DNA of 46,674 bases from an uncultured Clostridia bacterium (GCA_934454585.1 CAKSFP010000022.1:1-46674), one strand, 5' to 3'; counted from the stretch's first letter, positions 18,032 through 27,544 are shown. Numbers and translations: made by a program. Notes: generated by a model from the letters alone, not told the origin.

Positions 18032-18150
18032 TTGACAAACCCGGTTTTCGGATGGATAATGAAAGCAGATAAAGGCAATACTTCAAACGGTTATGCCACA
18101 TTAGAGTTAAGAGACAGCCCCAACTTAGTCGGTGGGGCTGTCTTGCTTTT
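18032..18150 (+). ncRNA. Possible small RNA unit after iscU (promoter plus terminator)
   Basis: TTGACA (18032-18037), a 17-base spacer and GATAAT (18055-18060) form a good promoter within 60 bases of the iscU stop. About 45 bases after its expected start lies the strong terminator 18112-18150. The roughly 80-base transcript has no ribosome binding site with a plausible ORF. It could be a real sRNA or only the iscU 3' UTR with a chance promoter match. The rest of the gap to 18325 holds only the groEL terminator. Confidence 0.3.
18112..18150 (+). terminator. Rho-independent terminator after iscU
   Basis: AGACAGCCCC pairs with GGGGCTGTCT across a 12-base loop, followed by TGCTTTTTC. Confidence 0.85.
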
Positions 18151-18267
18151 TCTGTAAGCAATTTTCGTATCAAATTATATATTGCATAGCAACTATAAAA
18201 AAAGCAACCAATAAAGTGATTGTTCGCTGTATTATTGACTTGTTGCTTTGGATGAAAAATTTATACA

Positions 18268-18301
18268 AAACAGGGTTGCCCGACACGGCAACCCTGTTTT
18301 T
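18268..18301 (-). terminator. Terminator of groESL
   Basis: A perfect 14-bp stem (AAAACAGGGTTGCC / GGCAACCCTGTTTT) with a 6-base loop sits 24 bases after the groEL stop. The A/T ends make it usable on both strands. Confidence 0.85.
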
Positions 18302-18325
18302 GACTTTGTTTATGGAATTTTTGTA

Positions 18326-19960
18326 TTAATACATTCCCATGCCTGCGCCCGGTGCGCCGCCTGCGGGAGCCGCAGCATTCGGGTCTTCCTTGTCTGCAAC
18401 AACGCTTTCTGTGGTGAGCACCATGCTTGCGACGCTTGCCGCATTCTGCAGAGCACTTCTTGTAACCTTTGCCGGGTCAACTATTCCGGCGTCTATCATG
18501 TCAACATATTCCTCGGTGAGTGCGTTAAAGCCTACTCCCGGTTTGCTTGCGCTTATCTTGTCGAGAATAACGGATCCTTCGAGTCCGGCATTCTTTGCAA
18601 TCTGCTTAACCGGCTCTTCCAGTGCTTTGAGGATGATTTTCACACCTGTCTTTTCGTCCGGCTCTGTCACTGTGTCGAGCACTTTTTCAACAGCCGGGAT
18701 AGCATTTACATATGATGTGCCGCCGCCGGCGATAATGCCTTCCTCAACTGCCGCCTTGGTAGCTGCCAGAGCGTCCTCTATTCTCATCTTCATCTCTTTC
18801 ATCTCTGTCTCGGTTGCTGCGCCGACTTTGATTACAGCTACACCGCCGGAGAGTTTAGCCAGTCTTTCCTGGAGCTTTTCTTTGTCAAATTCCGATGTTG
18901 TCTCGGCAATCTGATTCTTGATTACCGCTATTCTGTCGGCAATCGCATCTTTGTTGCCGTTGCCGTCAACTATGATTGTGTTCTCTTTGGAGATCTTAAC
19001 CTGTTTAGCACTGCCGAGCATATCAAGTGTCGTATCCTTGAGTTCGAATCCGAGGTCGGAGCTGATTACCTGTCCGCCTGTGAGGATTGCTATATCCTGA
19101 AGCATCTCTTTTCTTCTGTCGCCGAATCCCGGAGCTTTAACCGCAACGCAGTTGAATGTTCCGCGCAGCTTGTTTACGATGAGTGTCGTGAGTGCCTCGC
19201 CCTCTATGTCTTCTGCAATGATAAGCAGCTTTTTGCCCACCTTTACTATCTGCTCAAGCAGCGGCAGGATTTCCTGTATGTTGGATATCTTTTTGTCTGT
19301 GATGAGGATGCTTGCGTCGTCGAGAACAGCCTCCATCTTCTCGGTATCGGTAACCATGTAAGGGGAGATGTAACCTCTGTCGAACTGCATACCTTCAACA
19401 ACATCGCTGTATGTCTCGGCTGTCTTGGATTCCTCAACGGTGATAACGCCGTCGCTCGACACCTTCTCCATTGCGTCTGCAATGAGTGAACCGATATAGT
19501 CGTTCGCCGCAGATACGGATGCAACACGAGAGATGTCGTCCTTGCCGCTTACGGTCTTTGCGTTGTTTTTGATGTACTCAACAGCCGCATCAACAGCCTT
19601 TTGAATGCCTTTTCTCACGATCATCGGGTTTGCGCCTGCGGCAACATTCTTAAGACCTTCTCTGATGATTGCCTGTGCAAGCAGAGTTGCGGTTGTGGTG
19701 CCGTCACCGGCAACATCGTTTGTCTTTGTGGCAACTTCTTTCACAAGCTGAGCGCCCATGTTCTCAAACGGGTCTTCCAGCTCTATTTCCTTTGCGATGG
19801 TAACACCGTCGTTTGTAATGAGCGGTGAGCCGAATTTCTTATCCAAAAGTGCATTTCTGCCCTTGGGTCCCAGTGTTATTTTAACTGCGTCCGCCAGCTG
19901 GTCAACGCCTGCCTGGAGAGCGCGTCTTGCTTCTTCTCCGAATAAAATCTGTTTAGCCAT
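18326..19960 (-). CDS. groEL: Chaperonin GroEL (60 kDa)
   Basis: This 544-residue ATP-dependent chaperonin subunit forms the double heptameric folding chamber. It begins AKQILFGEEARRALQAGVD and contains TLGPKGRN, the ATP-site VAGDGTTTATLLAQ block, and ends in the family's GGM-like tail (GGAPGAGMGMY). Length is standard. GGAGGTAA precedes the ATG. It lies 45 bases after groES and is transcribed with it from the CIRCE-controlled promoter upstream. Confidence 0.99.
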   Translation of the reverse strand: MAKQILFGEEARRALQAGVDQLADAVKITLGPKGRNALLDKKFGSPLITNDGVTIAKEIELEDPFENMGAQLVKEVATKTNDVAGDGTTTATLLAQAIIREGLKNVAAGANPMIVRKGIQKAVDAAVEYIKNNAKTVSGKDDISRVASVSAANDYIGSLIADAMEKVSSDGVITVEESKTAETYSDVVEGMQFDRGYISPYMVTDTEKMEAVLDDASILITDKKISNIQEILPLLEQIVKVGKKLLIIAEDIEGEALTTLIVNKLRGTFNCVAVKAPGFGDRRKEMLQDIAILTGGQVISSDLGFELKDTTLDMLGSAKQVKISKENTIIVDGNGNKDAIADRIAVIKNQIAETTSEFDKEKLQERLAKLSGGVAVIKVGAATETEMKEMKMRIEDALAATKAAVEEGIIAGGGTSYVNAIPAVEKVLDTVTEPDEKTGVKIILKALEEPVKQIAKNAGLEGSVILDKISASKPGVGFNALTEEYVDMIDAGIVDPAKVTRSALQNAASVASMVLTTESVVADKEDPNAAAPAGGAPGAGMGMY

Positions 19961-20005
19961 GATTAATTACCTCCGATATATAAATGTTATTTCAGCAATA
20001 CACAA

Positions 20006-20290
20006 TTACTCAACCACTGCAAGAATGTCGCCCTGTCTTACGATGATTTTTTCATCGCCGTCAAGTTTAACTTTTGTGCCGGCATACTGGCTGATGAGCA
20101 CCTTGTCGCCTACTTTTATCTCCATTTTTATTTCCTTGCCGTCAACCACGCCGCCGGGGCCTACCGCCAACACTTCGGCAACTTCCGGTTTTTCCTTTGC
20201 GCTGCCGGTGAGCACTATGCCGCTTTTTGTGGTCTCCTCTGTCTCGATCATTTTGATAACTACTCTGTCTGCCAATGGCTTGATAGTCAT
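20006..20290 (-). CDS. groES: Co-chaperonin GroES (10 kDa)
   Basis: This 94-residue lid subunit of the GroEL chamber starts MTIKPLADRVVIKMIETEE and has the mobile loop KSGIVLTGSAKEKPE. It contains the KVGDKVLISQYAGTKVKLDGDEKIIVRQGDILA C-terminal pattern in two halves. GGGAGGTAA lies before the ATG. First gene of the groESL operon. Confidence 0.99.
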   Translation of the reverse strand: MTIKPLADRVVIKMIETEETTKSGIVLTGSAKEKPEVAEVLAVGPGGVVDGKEIKMEIKVGDKVLISQYAGTKVKLDGDEKIIVRQGDILAVVE

Positions 20291-20335
20291 GATAAAATTA
20301 CCTCCCGTATATTAAAAAATATAATTTTTTTGCAT

Positions 20336-20362
20336 TTAGCACTCAAATGACTTGTTTGCTAA
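20336..20362 (-). promoter_or_regulatory. CIRCE-type operator (HrcA) of groESL, one arm degenerate
   Basis: TTAGCACTC, 9 bases, then GTTTGCTAA, against the consensus TTAGCACTC-N9-GAGTGCTAA. The first arm is perfect; the second keeps only GCTAA plus the leading G. It lies just downstream of the promoter 20375-20402, the usual place for HrcA repression. Confidence 0.8.
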
Positions 20363-20374
20363 TTTATAAATATA

Positions 20375-20402
20375 ATTATATATCAAATCGCCATATTTGC
20401 AA
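20375..20402 (-). promoter_or_regulatory. Sigma-A promoter of groESL
   Basis: On the minus strand TTGCAA (20402-20397), a 16-base spacer and TATAAT (20380-20375), with the CIRCE element covering the start region. Confidence 0.65.
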
Positions 20403-20413
20403 GCAAATAATAA

Positions 20414-20466
20414 GGCGATTTTTTGAAAATATCACTCGATATCTCAAAAAATCGCCGTTTTTCTTT
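20414..20466 (-). terminator. Hairpin after ychF
   Basis: GGCGATTTTTTGA (20414-20426) pairs perfectly with TCAAAAAATCGCC (20444-20456). The T-rich tail is better on the plus strand, but the only gene ending toward it is ychF on the minus strand. I read it as a bidirectional-type terminator between ychF and groESL. Confidence 0.5.
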
Positions 20467-20550
20467 GAATTTCTTAATAAGTCATTTGTTAACAGTTTGT
20501 TCTCAATTTATCATGCCGAGTGCCAAACCGTGTCGAACCGTGTCCATCGA

Positions 20551-21648
20551 TCACACATTAAAGCGGAAAAGAACTATATCTCCGTCGTTCATGACATAAT
20601 CCTTGCCCTCAAGACGCACCAGCCCTTTTTCGCGTGCCGCGGCATAAGTTCCGCACGCCATCAGATCATCATATGACACAACTTCGGCTCTTATGAAACC
20701 TTTCTCGAAATCCGTGTGTATTTTTCCTGCTGCCTGGGGTGCTTTTGTGCCTTTTTTGATAGTCCATGCGCGGCACTCGTCAGAGCCGCTTGTGAGAAAG
20801 CTTATGAGTCCGAGCAGACTGTAGCTCTTTTTGACCAGGCGGTTGAGTCCGGATTCTTTGAGACCGAGCTCATTCAGATACGCTGCTTTGTCGTCATCGT
20901 CAAGCTCGGAGAGTTCTTCCTCTATCTGTGCGCTTATCGGCAGCACTTCGGCATTCTCCGACTTTGCAAGTTCTTCAAGCTTTTTTACATTCGGGTTGTT
21001 CTCGATTCCGTTCACAAAGTCGTCCTCGGCAACATTTGCCGCATATATGACGGGTTTTGTGGTCAGCAGGAACAAATCTTTCATATATTCCTGTTCTTCT
21101 TTGGATATCTCCACGCTTCTTGCCGGTTTGCCGTCTTCGAGTGCCGCATGGATTCTCTCAAGCATTTCAAGTTCGGCTTTGTATTTTTTGTCACCTGTTT
21201 TCACCATCTTTGCGACTCTGTCGCGGCGTTTTTCCACCGCCTCCAAGTCTGCGAAAATCAGCTCCATATTGATTGTCTCTGCGTCGCGGCAAGCGTCTAT
21301 TGAGCCGTCCACATGGACTATGTTGCCGTCCTCAAAACAGCGCACAACATGGACAATTGCGTCCACCTCGCGTATATGCGACAGGAATTTGTTGCCCAGG
21401 CCCTCGCCGCGGCTTGCACCTTTCACCAATCCGGCTATGTCCACAAACTCTATGATTGCCGGGGTGGTTTTCTTCGGCTGATACATCTCGGACAGTTTGT
21501 CAAGCCTCTCGTCCGGCACTGCCACAACACCAACATTCGGCTCTATTGTGCAGAATGGATAATTGGCAGATTCTGCTCCTGCTTGTGTTATCGCATTAAA
21601 CAGCGTGCTTTTTCCTACATTTGGTAATCCGACGATACCTAATTTCAT
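20551..21648 (-). CDS. ychF: Ribosome-binding ATPase YchF (OLA1 family)
   Basis: This 365-residue Obg-like P-loop protein prefers ATP to GTP and binds ribosomes; it is linked to stress and translation control. The G1 motif is GLPNVGKSTLFNAIT, G3 is DIAGLVKGASRGEGLGN, and the NxxE-type G4 is YAANVAEDD. A coiled-coil follows G3 and a C-terminal TGS domain ends FEKGFIRAEVVSYDDLMACGT...GKDYVMNDGDIVLFRFNV. AAGGAGAAG lies before the ATG. It lies 84 bases downstream of the giant surface protein, with no clear terminator between. Confidence 0.97.
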   Translation of the reverse strand: MKLGIVGLPNVGKSTLFNAITQAGAESANYPFCTIEPNVGVVAVPDERLDKLSEMYQPKKTTPAIIEFVDIAGLVKGASRGEGLGNKFLSHIREVDAIVHVVRCFEDGNIVHVDGSIDACRDAETINMELIFADLEAVEKRRDRVAKMVKTGDKKYKAELEMLERIHAALEDGKPARSVEISKEEQEYMKDLFLLTTKPVIYAANVAEDDFVNGIENNPNVKKLEELAKSENAEVLPISAQIEEELSELDDDDKAAYLNELGLKESGLNRLVKKSYSLLGLISFLTSGSDECRAWTIKKGTKAPQAAGKIHTDFEKGFIRAEVVSYDDLMACGTYAAAREKGLVRLEGKDYVMNDGDIVLFRFNV

Positions 21649-21732
21649 TTTGTCTCACTTCTCCTTGTTTTTTTACATGCTCATATTTTTTGGTCGGTTT
21701 TCGTTAAAACTGATTAGTGTTCTCCGGGTTTC

Positions 21733-24700
21733 TTACTTGGTTATAACAACCTTTTGCTCATCTTCTATCCACTCAACGCTTGCGCCGAGTTCTTCGGATA
21801 TAAAGCGTATTGGAGTGTAGGTACGGTCGTTCTCAACAAATGCTGCGGAATCAAGTTTTACTTCCTTGCTGTTTACATAAGCAATGTCCGATCCGATGTA
21901 GATAAGGATTGTTATGTCCTCATTTGTCTTTAGATTTTTGCCGACTACCGTCACAAGCTCTTTTTCGCCGTCCCACGACACATAGGCGCCGAGACTTTCC
22001 GCAACAAATCTTGCCGGGAGCATCGTACGATTGTTTACTATTTTCGGAGCGACATCATTTGTCTTTGTCTGTCCGAATACCTGTGCCGATTTTTCACTTA
22101 TGGTTAAGATAATCTGATTGATTGAATCATCTTTCTCAGTCCATGCGGCATAGAGAGTCATGCTCTTTGACACTTTTGCGGAAAAATCATACTTATTTTT
22201 AAGCTCTTTGTCGGTGTACCAACCTGCGAAGTCGAATCCGTCTTTGACAGGTGCCGTCGGCTCTTTAATTACGCTGTTTTTGGCAGCGGTCTGTTTTGAC
22301 ACCTTGCTGCCGCCGTTGGTCTCAAATGACATCGTGTATTTGCTCGAACCGCCGCTGCCGGAGCGGACAGGAGTGAGTTCTATTTCTTCATTGCTTATCT
22401 GATGTGTCTCGTCGGCGTCGGCACCGCTGAGCGTAATTTTGACGGTATATTTTTTGCCGTACTCAAAAACTCCGCCCAAAGTATAGGTCATGCCGTCCGC
22501 TGATACGGAGACATTTGTGATTGCAACAGCATTGCCTGTATCGTCTTTCACTGCGAAGTTTTCGGTTGACAGAGCTTGCAGAGCTCTGTCAAACACTATG
22601 CTCAGATATGAGCTATTCGCCGTTCCGGCGCTTGCGTTTACGGCAATCTTGGTTATGGTGACATTGCCCGGTTTATAGTCTATGAAATAGTTCTTTGATG
22701 TAAGTCCCGATGCCTTTGCCGCGCCCGGGTGAGTACCGACAGATGTCGTCTCATCAATGTTTTCATACACAAGACTGAGCACACCCTCCAGCACGCTCTC
22801 GTTTTCGCTGTCAATGAAACCGTCATATATAACTGTAAGCTCGGGATTTGCCGCACCGTATTCGCGGCTCACATTATTTACCGTTATCGTGAGTAATGCT
22901 TTTTCTACAGTCAATTTGCCTGTGCCGACAGTGAAAATCAGATTGTCCGTCTCATTTTGCGAGAGGCTGACCGTTATTCCATATCCATCTGCGATGACCG
23001 GTGCAGTTTTTGCCGCACCGTCGCTTGTGAATGTTGCGCCTGCCGCAAGCTCTGCAAGCTCCCCGTCGGTTATGATGTCGCTGTCACTTTCAAGTGCAAA
23101 TTTTGGTTCGCTGCCGTATGTCTTTGTGATATCCTTTGGGGTCACCTTGACATTCGCCTTGTTAATCGTAAATTGCTTTTGGACTGCGGCGAATCCGTAA
23201 TTGCCTTTGCCGGTTATCGTAGCTGTCGCAGTGCCTGCGTTTTTGTTGTTGGTATATGCGATTTCGTAATCCTCACCCTCGGTAAGGTTCTTGCCGTTGA
23301 CAATAACCGTTGCGGACGGTTTCTTTTCGTTTCCGTCGTAGTCATAGGTCGTCTTAGACAACGCTGCCGTTGTCGGCTCGGTCCGGCACGGAGTTATGCT
23401 TACATCAACCTCTTTTTCCGCCGGATGGTAGGCGTCGGTATCACTCGGCGTAAACACAATGGTGTACTTTCCGTTGTCGTCAACATTTGTCGGCGCCTTG
23501 CCGTCTTTCCAACTCCATGTGCCGTCTACATCCGCGCCGTTGTATGTCGCTGTGGCGTACATGGCGATTCTCTCTGCCGAAAGCGGTTGCCCGTCATATA
23601 TCGCAGCAATGGTGCTCGATGAAATCACCGGAGTTGCCTTGTCAACAATTCTGATTATAACCGAGAGTGTCTGTTCTCCGTCGGGGTCGTTGCCGTACTT
23701 GTTGTCTTTGGTGAGCATTCTCATTTTTTCAACGAACACCTTGCCGATGTAACTCTCGTCAAGCGGAACCCTGATGTAGAAAGTGCAAGTGCCGTCAGAA
23801 TTTAACGATCTGCTTATTTTAGCGGGCTTAAACATTTCCGGCGATGATCCTTCATGTCGGACCCCATCCGAAGAAATCTCATAGTCCTCATCGTTCGGTG
23901 CGCCGAAAGCCGTTGCTCCGAATCTTTTTCCTGTCATGTCGTTGTAGCGGAGTTCAAACTCATAGTCATGGGCTTCAAAATCCGGGAATTTGGTTGTTCT
24001 TATATAACCGTATATCAGATCTCCGTTTTCTGCCAATTTGTAATTGCGCGCAGCCGGTGTGTCTTTCAGCGTGATGTCACATGTTGCATATACACGGTCG
24101 TAACCTAAGTATCCATTAGGATTGGCACTTTCGTATTTCAGATTTTTAATTTCATAGTCAACACCGTCGGTGAGTTTAATTTCTTCACTGTCGGTCCTGC
24201 CGGAAACCTGGAATTTTACGCTCTCAACCTCTGCATCCGTAGTTCCGTCATACGGTTTATCTTTGCACTTTACCGTGTAGAAAAGCCCATATTTCTCGAT
24301 GTGGCAATCCTTTATCTCATAGCTTTTCGAGTCGTTGTGATTGCTGTCTCCGGACACCTTGTAGTATATCGCATAATCACCGGCATCCACCATGGAAATC
24401 GGTGTGTCCTGCCAGTCGCTTTCGGTGGCTGTTTCGGGGTTTGCCGCGGTGTATTTAATCGTGCCGTAGCCTTCGGCAACAGTGCCCTCGGTGTGCAGCA
24501 CCTGAGGTGTGTTGTCTCCGTGCTTGTATTCCAGTTCCGCTATTGCCGTCGGAACTGTCGTGATTGCACTGTCGGGGATGTCTGCTTTGTTTACGGTAAT
24601 CTGTGCAGTACCGGTCGTGCTTGAATATGTGGTTGTATCTGTCGGAGTGAATATCCATTCAGCCTCGTAACTTCCGGCGTCGGGTGTAACCACGGCATCT

Positions 24701-27201
24701 TTCGCTGCCCATACAAATGTACCCGTAACTGCGGTGTTGTCAGAGCTGTCATGCATATCGCCCGTAAGCGAGATATTTTCCACTTTTTCTCCATAGGTGA
24801 TTGCGCCGTTGTTGCTGAGAGTCGGGTTGCCTGTTGGTACAAGTTTCTCCACGACATTGAGCGTGTGTTTTTTGCCTGTGCGCGTATAACCGTCCTTACT
24901 TACCTCCGCCCAGATCTTATAAACGGCGGGTTGCAACTCCCCTGCCGGGATTGTATAGGTATAGCTGCCGTCTGCGCCGTCGGCATTAATCGGTGTCGGC
25001 GCGGGATCGCCCTCTTTTTGAATGTACAGTTTGCCGTCTCCGCCCCAGGAGTTGGTAATTCTGGCTGTGAATGCTAACTCGATCGGTTTTGAAAAAATGA
25101 CCGTAGTTTCGTCTGCCATGTCTGCGCCGCCAATCTTCAATTGCGGATCAGAGATTATGGGAAGTTGAGTTGTGATGACATTATCCATTGACTGCATGTC
25201 TCCGGCAGTATTCCTGTCATACCATTTTTTCGTAGTGCTGTCGGATACATTGTAGCCGTAAGTTTCATTTGGCAGTATGCTGCCCCATGTTGCACCGTCC
25301 GAAATAGTCAGCTTGCCTATTTTAATATACGGAGTGGGGGCGTTAAACCTTGCATTTTCTCCGCGGAAGGTGACTTTGTTTATCGTCACCGGTGAGCCGT
25401 TGTTAAAAGCCACGCTGCTGTCACCGGAGATGGTAATCTCATTTATGGTTTTATCGTTCATTACAAATTTTGTTGCGCGGCTTTTTGTGACGGTGTAACT
25501 GCCGTTTGCATCATCAAGCAGTGTAATCACAAAAATGTTGGTGTCATTCATTGAATCAATGGCATCCTGAAGATTAAAATACTTCGTTGTGCTATCTTGA
25601 CTTTGGTTATATACTCTTGCCGCAAGATGAGCGCCGCAGTCGGGGCATTTGTCATCAACAGGTTCGTTCGGGTGCGAGCAGCTCAGACCGCATGCACATG
25701 CGCCTGTTGACATGTCGTGACTGTGACTGACGATTTTAACACCGGCAAGTGTATTAACATAGCCGTTTACCACATTGCCGTCGGCTGTGCTTGCAAACGC
25801 ATACCCCTCTGCCAGAAACTCATAAGCTTTCTTGCCCGTTTTGCTCACATCGAATTTCCCGAATTTTCCGTGGCTCAGATTCGTTGTCGGGGTCGGTGCA
25901 CTTGCAAATGTCAGTTCTTTCACCGTCAACGCGTCATGTTGTATGTCGAGAGCACCGTTGACTTGTACGGTTTCTATGGTTCCCGCGCCGTCAAGTGTCA
26001 GTGTTTTGCCGGAATTAACGGTGACAGCGGCATTAACATTATAATAATTCGGGTTAATTGTGATGTTTTTATCAATGGTGAAATCATCTGTGATGTTTTT
26101 TCGCAATTTGATTGTATTATCTGCCGATGCATTGCTGAGAGCTTCGCTGAATGTCTCGTGATACCAGCCTTTGCTGACATTCTCTGCTACCAGTCCGGAC
26201 AACATATCCGTTCCGCAATATTGGCATTTGGTGCTGCTAAAGGCACTACCTCTGTCATGTTCATCACATTTAGCGACCCTAAAGTTTTTTCCTTTCAAAA
26301 ACTGTATTGTGTTTCCACACTTAATCTTGCCTTCATCTGAGTAGAGTGCACATCCCGGGTGGTTGCTCAGCAACTCCTCAACCTTGTCATTAGTACTAAA
26401 AGTATGAATTTTGTCGGCAATTGTGCAATAATTGCCTTTATCATCCGCGAGGGTTACATCAAAACCTTGTTGATGTATTAGCGACAATTTACTGATTGTA
26501 CCTGTGGTACATATCAGTTTGCTGTCTGTGTCCGCAATGTCAATATAGTAAATTGATTTAGTTGCACCGTGAGTAACCTCCAGTGTCTTGCCGTATCTTA
26601 TGCAAAACTTAATATAAAGCTTTTCACTTGTTGCCGCCGAACTGACAATCGTCAGCTTCCCTTCCTCAATTGTGATGTCCGGGGCGGTGTAATAATAATA
26701 CATTCTGTCAGTATAATCGTCATAGTTTGCAGTAATTGAATAGCCGTTTGTGTCAAGCGTGACATTAGCATCAACCTGCCATTTGATGTTTGTGTCCAAT
26801 GTCACATTTTTCAATAGCTTAATGGTGCCTCCGCCTTGTGCAGCGGCAGCGGCAAATGCGCTTTCCAGTGATACATAATTAGTACCGCCGACACTTGCGA
26901 CATCATATGCTGATTGCAAGGCAATCTCGTTTTCCTCATTGCTCTGCAATGAAGGCAAGGACTCGTCGTTTTGCGGTTCCGTCTCGTCTGACGGAGCGTC
27001 GGGTTCTTGCGTTTCTTGTTCGGCTGCCGCATCGGGCGGCTCCTGTTCTTCCTGTTCTTCACGCTCTTCCTGTTCTTGCTGTTCTTCCTGCTCTTGCATT
27101 GTGACGGTTTCTGTTTCCGCATCTTCCGCAAATGCCGTCGGCTGCAGCATGGAGAAACAGAGCATAAGCGTCATAAACAGGCTCAAAAATCTTTTGCTCA
27201 T
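21733..27201 (-). CDS. Giant multidomain surface protein (MBG, InlB-repeat, copper-amine-oxidase-N-like)
   Basis: This is an 1822-residue exported protein. Signal peptide: residues 1-25 (ends TAFA). An acidic Glu/Gln-rich low-complexity stretch follows at about 29-75. Then come beta-solenoid-like repeats with two CxxC-type zinc-ribbon-like segments (CQYCGTD; CPDCGAH), Ig-like/MBG domains to about 1540 (VNNVSREYGAANPELTVIYDGF is typical MBG), and an InlB B-repeat (FAGWYTDKELKNKYDF). The C-terminal 125 residues match the copper amine oxidase N-terminal-like domain (NNRTMLPARFVAESLGA; YTPIRFISEELGASVEW), which anchors proteins to walls of Clostridia. It has no LPXTG or SLH motif. GGGAGG lies 12 bases before the ATG. 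The function is probably adhesion or binding of an extracellular polymer; the ligand cannot be inferred. Confidence 0.85.
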   Translation of the reverse strand: MSKRFLSLFMTLMLCFSMLQPTAFAEDAETETVTMQEQEEQQEQEEREEQEEQEPPDAAAEQETQEPDAPSDETEPQNDESLPSLQSNEENEIALQSAYDVASVGGTNYVSLESAFAAAAAQGGGTIKLLKNVTLDTNIKWQVDANVTLDTNGYSITANYDDYTDRMYYYYTAPDITIEEGKLTIVSSAATSEKLYIKFCIRYGKTLEVTHGATKSIYYIDIADTDSKLICTTGTISKLSLIHQQGFDVTLADDKGNYCTIADKIHTFSTNDKVEELLSNHPGCALYSDEGKIKCGNTIQFLKGKNFRVAKCDEHDRGSAFSSTKCQYCGTDMLSGLVAENVSKGWYHETFSEALSNASADNTIKLRKNITDDFTIDKNITINPNYYNVNAAVTVNSGKTLTLDGAGTIETVQVNGALDIQHDALTVKELTFASAPTPTTNLSHGKFGKFDVSKTGKKAYEFLAEGYAFASTADGNVVNGYVNTLAGVKIVSHSHDMSTGACACGLSCSHPNEPVDDKCPDCGAHLAARVYNQSQDSTTKYFNLQDAIDSMNDTNIFVITLLDDANGSYTVTKSRATKFVMNDKTINEITISGDSSVAFNNGSPVTINKVTFRGENARFNAPTPYIKIGKLTISDGATWGSILPNETYGYNVSDSTTKKWYDRNTAGDMQSMDNVITTQLPIISDPQLKIGGADMADETTVIFSKPIELAFTARITNSWGGDGKLYIQKEGDPAPTPINADGADGSYTYTIPAGELQPAVYKIWAEVSKDGYTRTGKKHTLNVVEKLVPTGNPTLSNNGAITYGEKVENISLTGDMHDSSDNTAVTGTFVWAAKDAVVTPDAGSYEAEWIFTPTDTTTYSSTTGTAQITVNKADIPDSAITTVPTAIAELEYKHGDNTPQVLHTEGTVAEGYGTIKYTAANPETATESDWQDTPISMVDAGDYAIYYKVSGDSNHNDSKSYEIKDCHIEKYGLFYTVKCKDKPYDGTTDAEVESVKFQVSGRTDSEEIKLTDGVDYEIKNLKYESANPNGYLGYDRVYATCDITLKDTPAARNYKLAENGDLIYGYIRTTKFPDFEAHDYEFELRYNDMTGKRFGATAFGAPNDEDYEISSDGVRHEGSSPEMFKPAKISRSLNSDGTCTFYIRVPLDESYIGKVFVEKMRMLTKDNKYGNDPDGEQTLSVIIRIVDKATPVISSSTIAAIYDGQPLSAERIAMYATATYNGADVDGTWSWKDGKAPTNVDDNGKYTIVFTPSDTDAYHPAEKEVDVSITPCRTEPTTAALSKTTYDYDGNEKKPSATVIVNGKNLTEGEDYEIAYTNNKNAGTATATITGKGNYGFAAVQKQFTINKANVKVTPKDITKTYGSEPKFALESDSDIITDGELAELAAGATFTSDGAAKTAPVIADGYGITVSLSQNETDNLIFTVGTGKLTVEKALLTITVNNVSREYGAANPELTVIYDGFIDSENESVLEGVLSLVYENIDETTSVGTHPGAAKASGLTSKNYFIDYKPGNVTITKIAVNASAGTANSSYLSIVFDRALQALSTENFAVKDDTGNAVAITNVSVSADGMTYTLGGVFEYGKKYTVKITLSGADADETHQISNEEIELTPVRSGSGGSSKYTMSFETNGGSKVSKQTAAKNSVIKEPTAPVKDGFDFAGWYTDKELKNKYDFSAKVSKSMTLYAAWTEKDDSINQIILTISEKSAQVFGQTKTNDVAPKIVNNRTMLPARFVAESLGAYVSWDGEKELVTVVGKNLKTNEDITILIYIGSDIAYVNSKEVKLDSAAFVENDRTYTPIRFISEELGASVEWIEDEQKVVITK

Positions 27202-27411
27202 AGTTGTCTTAACCTCCCGAATTTTTTAGCGCATTTTTTGCACATAACTATCCTTAATTATATCATATCATATGTTTTGGCTTTTGTCATCAGTCCAAGG
27301 TATTATTTTATAAATTTCGTCGTTATGCATAATTACGGATTGCATTAATTTTTGATACGGAAAAGCAACATTAATTCTGATTCATTATCTCTGACATCAT
27401 CTCCGAATTAT

Positions 27412-27471
27412 AATTAACTTTGAAGTAATTAACTCTAAAGTTAATTAGAACGCATTTTCGGAATTTGTCAA
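27412..27471 (-). promoter_or_regulatory. Promoter with overlapping triple half-site operator, upstream of the giant surface gene
   Basis: Minus strand: TTGACA (27471-27466), a 17-base spacer and CTAATT (27448-27443). Overlapping the -10 is a perfect 8-4-8 dyad, AATTAACT (27427-27434) and AGTTAATT (27439-27446), and a third half-site AATTAACT at 27412-27419. The layout is that of a repressor operator, and the AT-rich dyad recalls MarR-type sites. The leader to the surface-gene ATG would be about 235 bases. A second possible extended -10 (TGATATAAT) lies near 27260. Confidence 0.5.
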
Positions 27472-27507
27472 GCATAATCGCAGATTTACTCCGGTTTTTC
27501 GATTATG

Positions 27508-27544
27508 ACAAACGGGCTCTGCAAAAAATGCAAAACCCGTTTGT
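27508..27544 (-). terminator. Hairpin after the YhgE/Pip gene
   Basis: ACAAACGGG (27508-27516) and CCCGTTTGT (27536-27544) form a 9-bp stem 10 bases after the stop. The loop itself can pair (TGCA...TGCA). The T-run is weak. Confidence 0.6.

Noticed and set aside
18188..18252. AAAGCAAC ... GTTGCTTT inverted repeat
   Set aside because: The arms are only 8 bp with a loop of about 38 bases; no link to a gene or promoter.
18339..18914. 191-codon frame opposite groEL
   Set aside because: A known type of groEL antisense shadow; groEL is intact.
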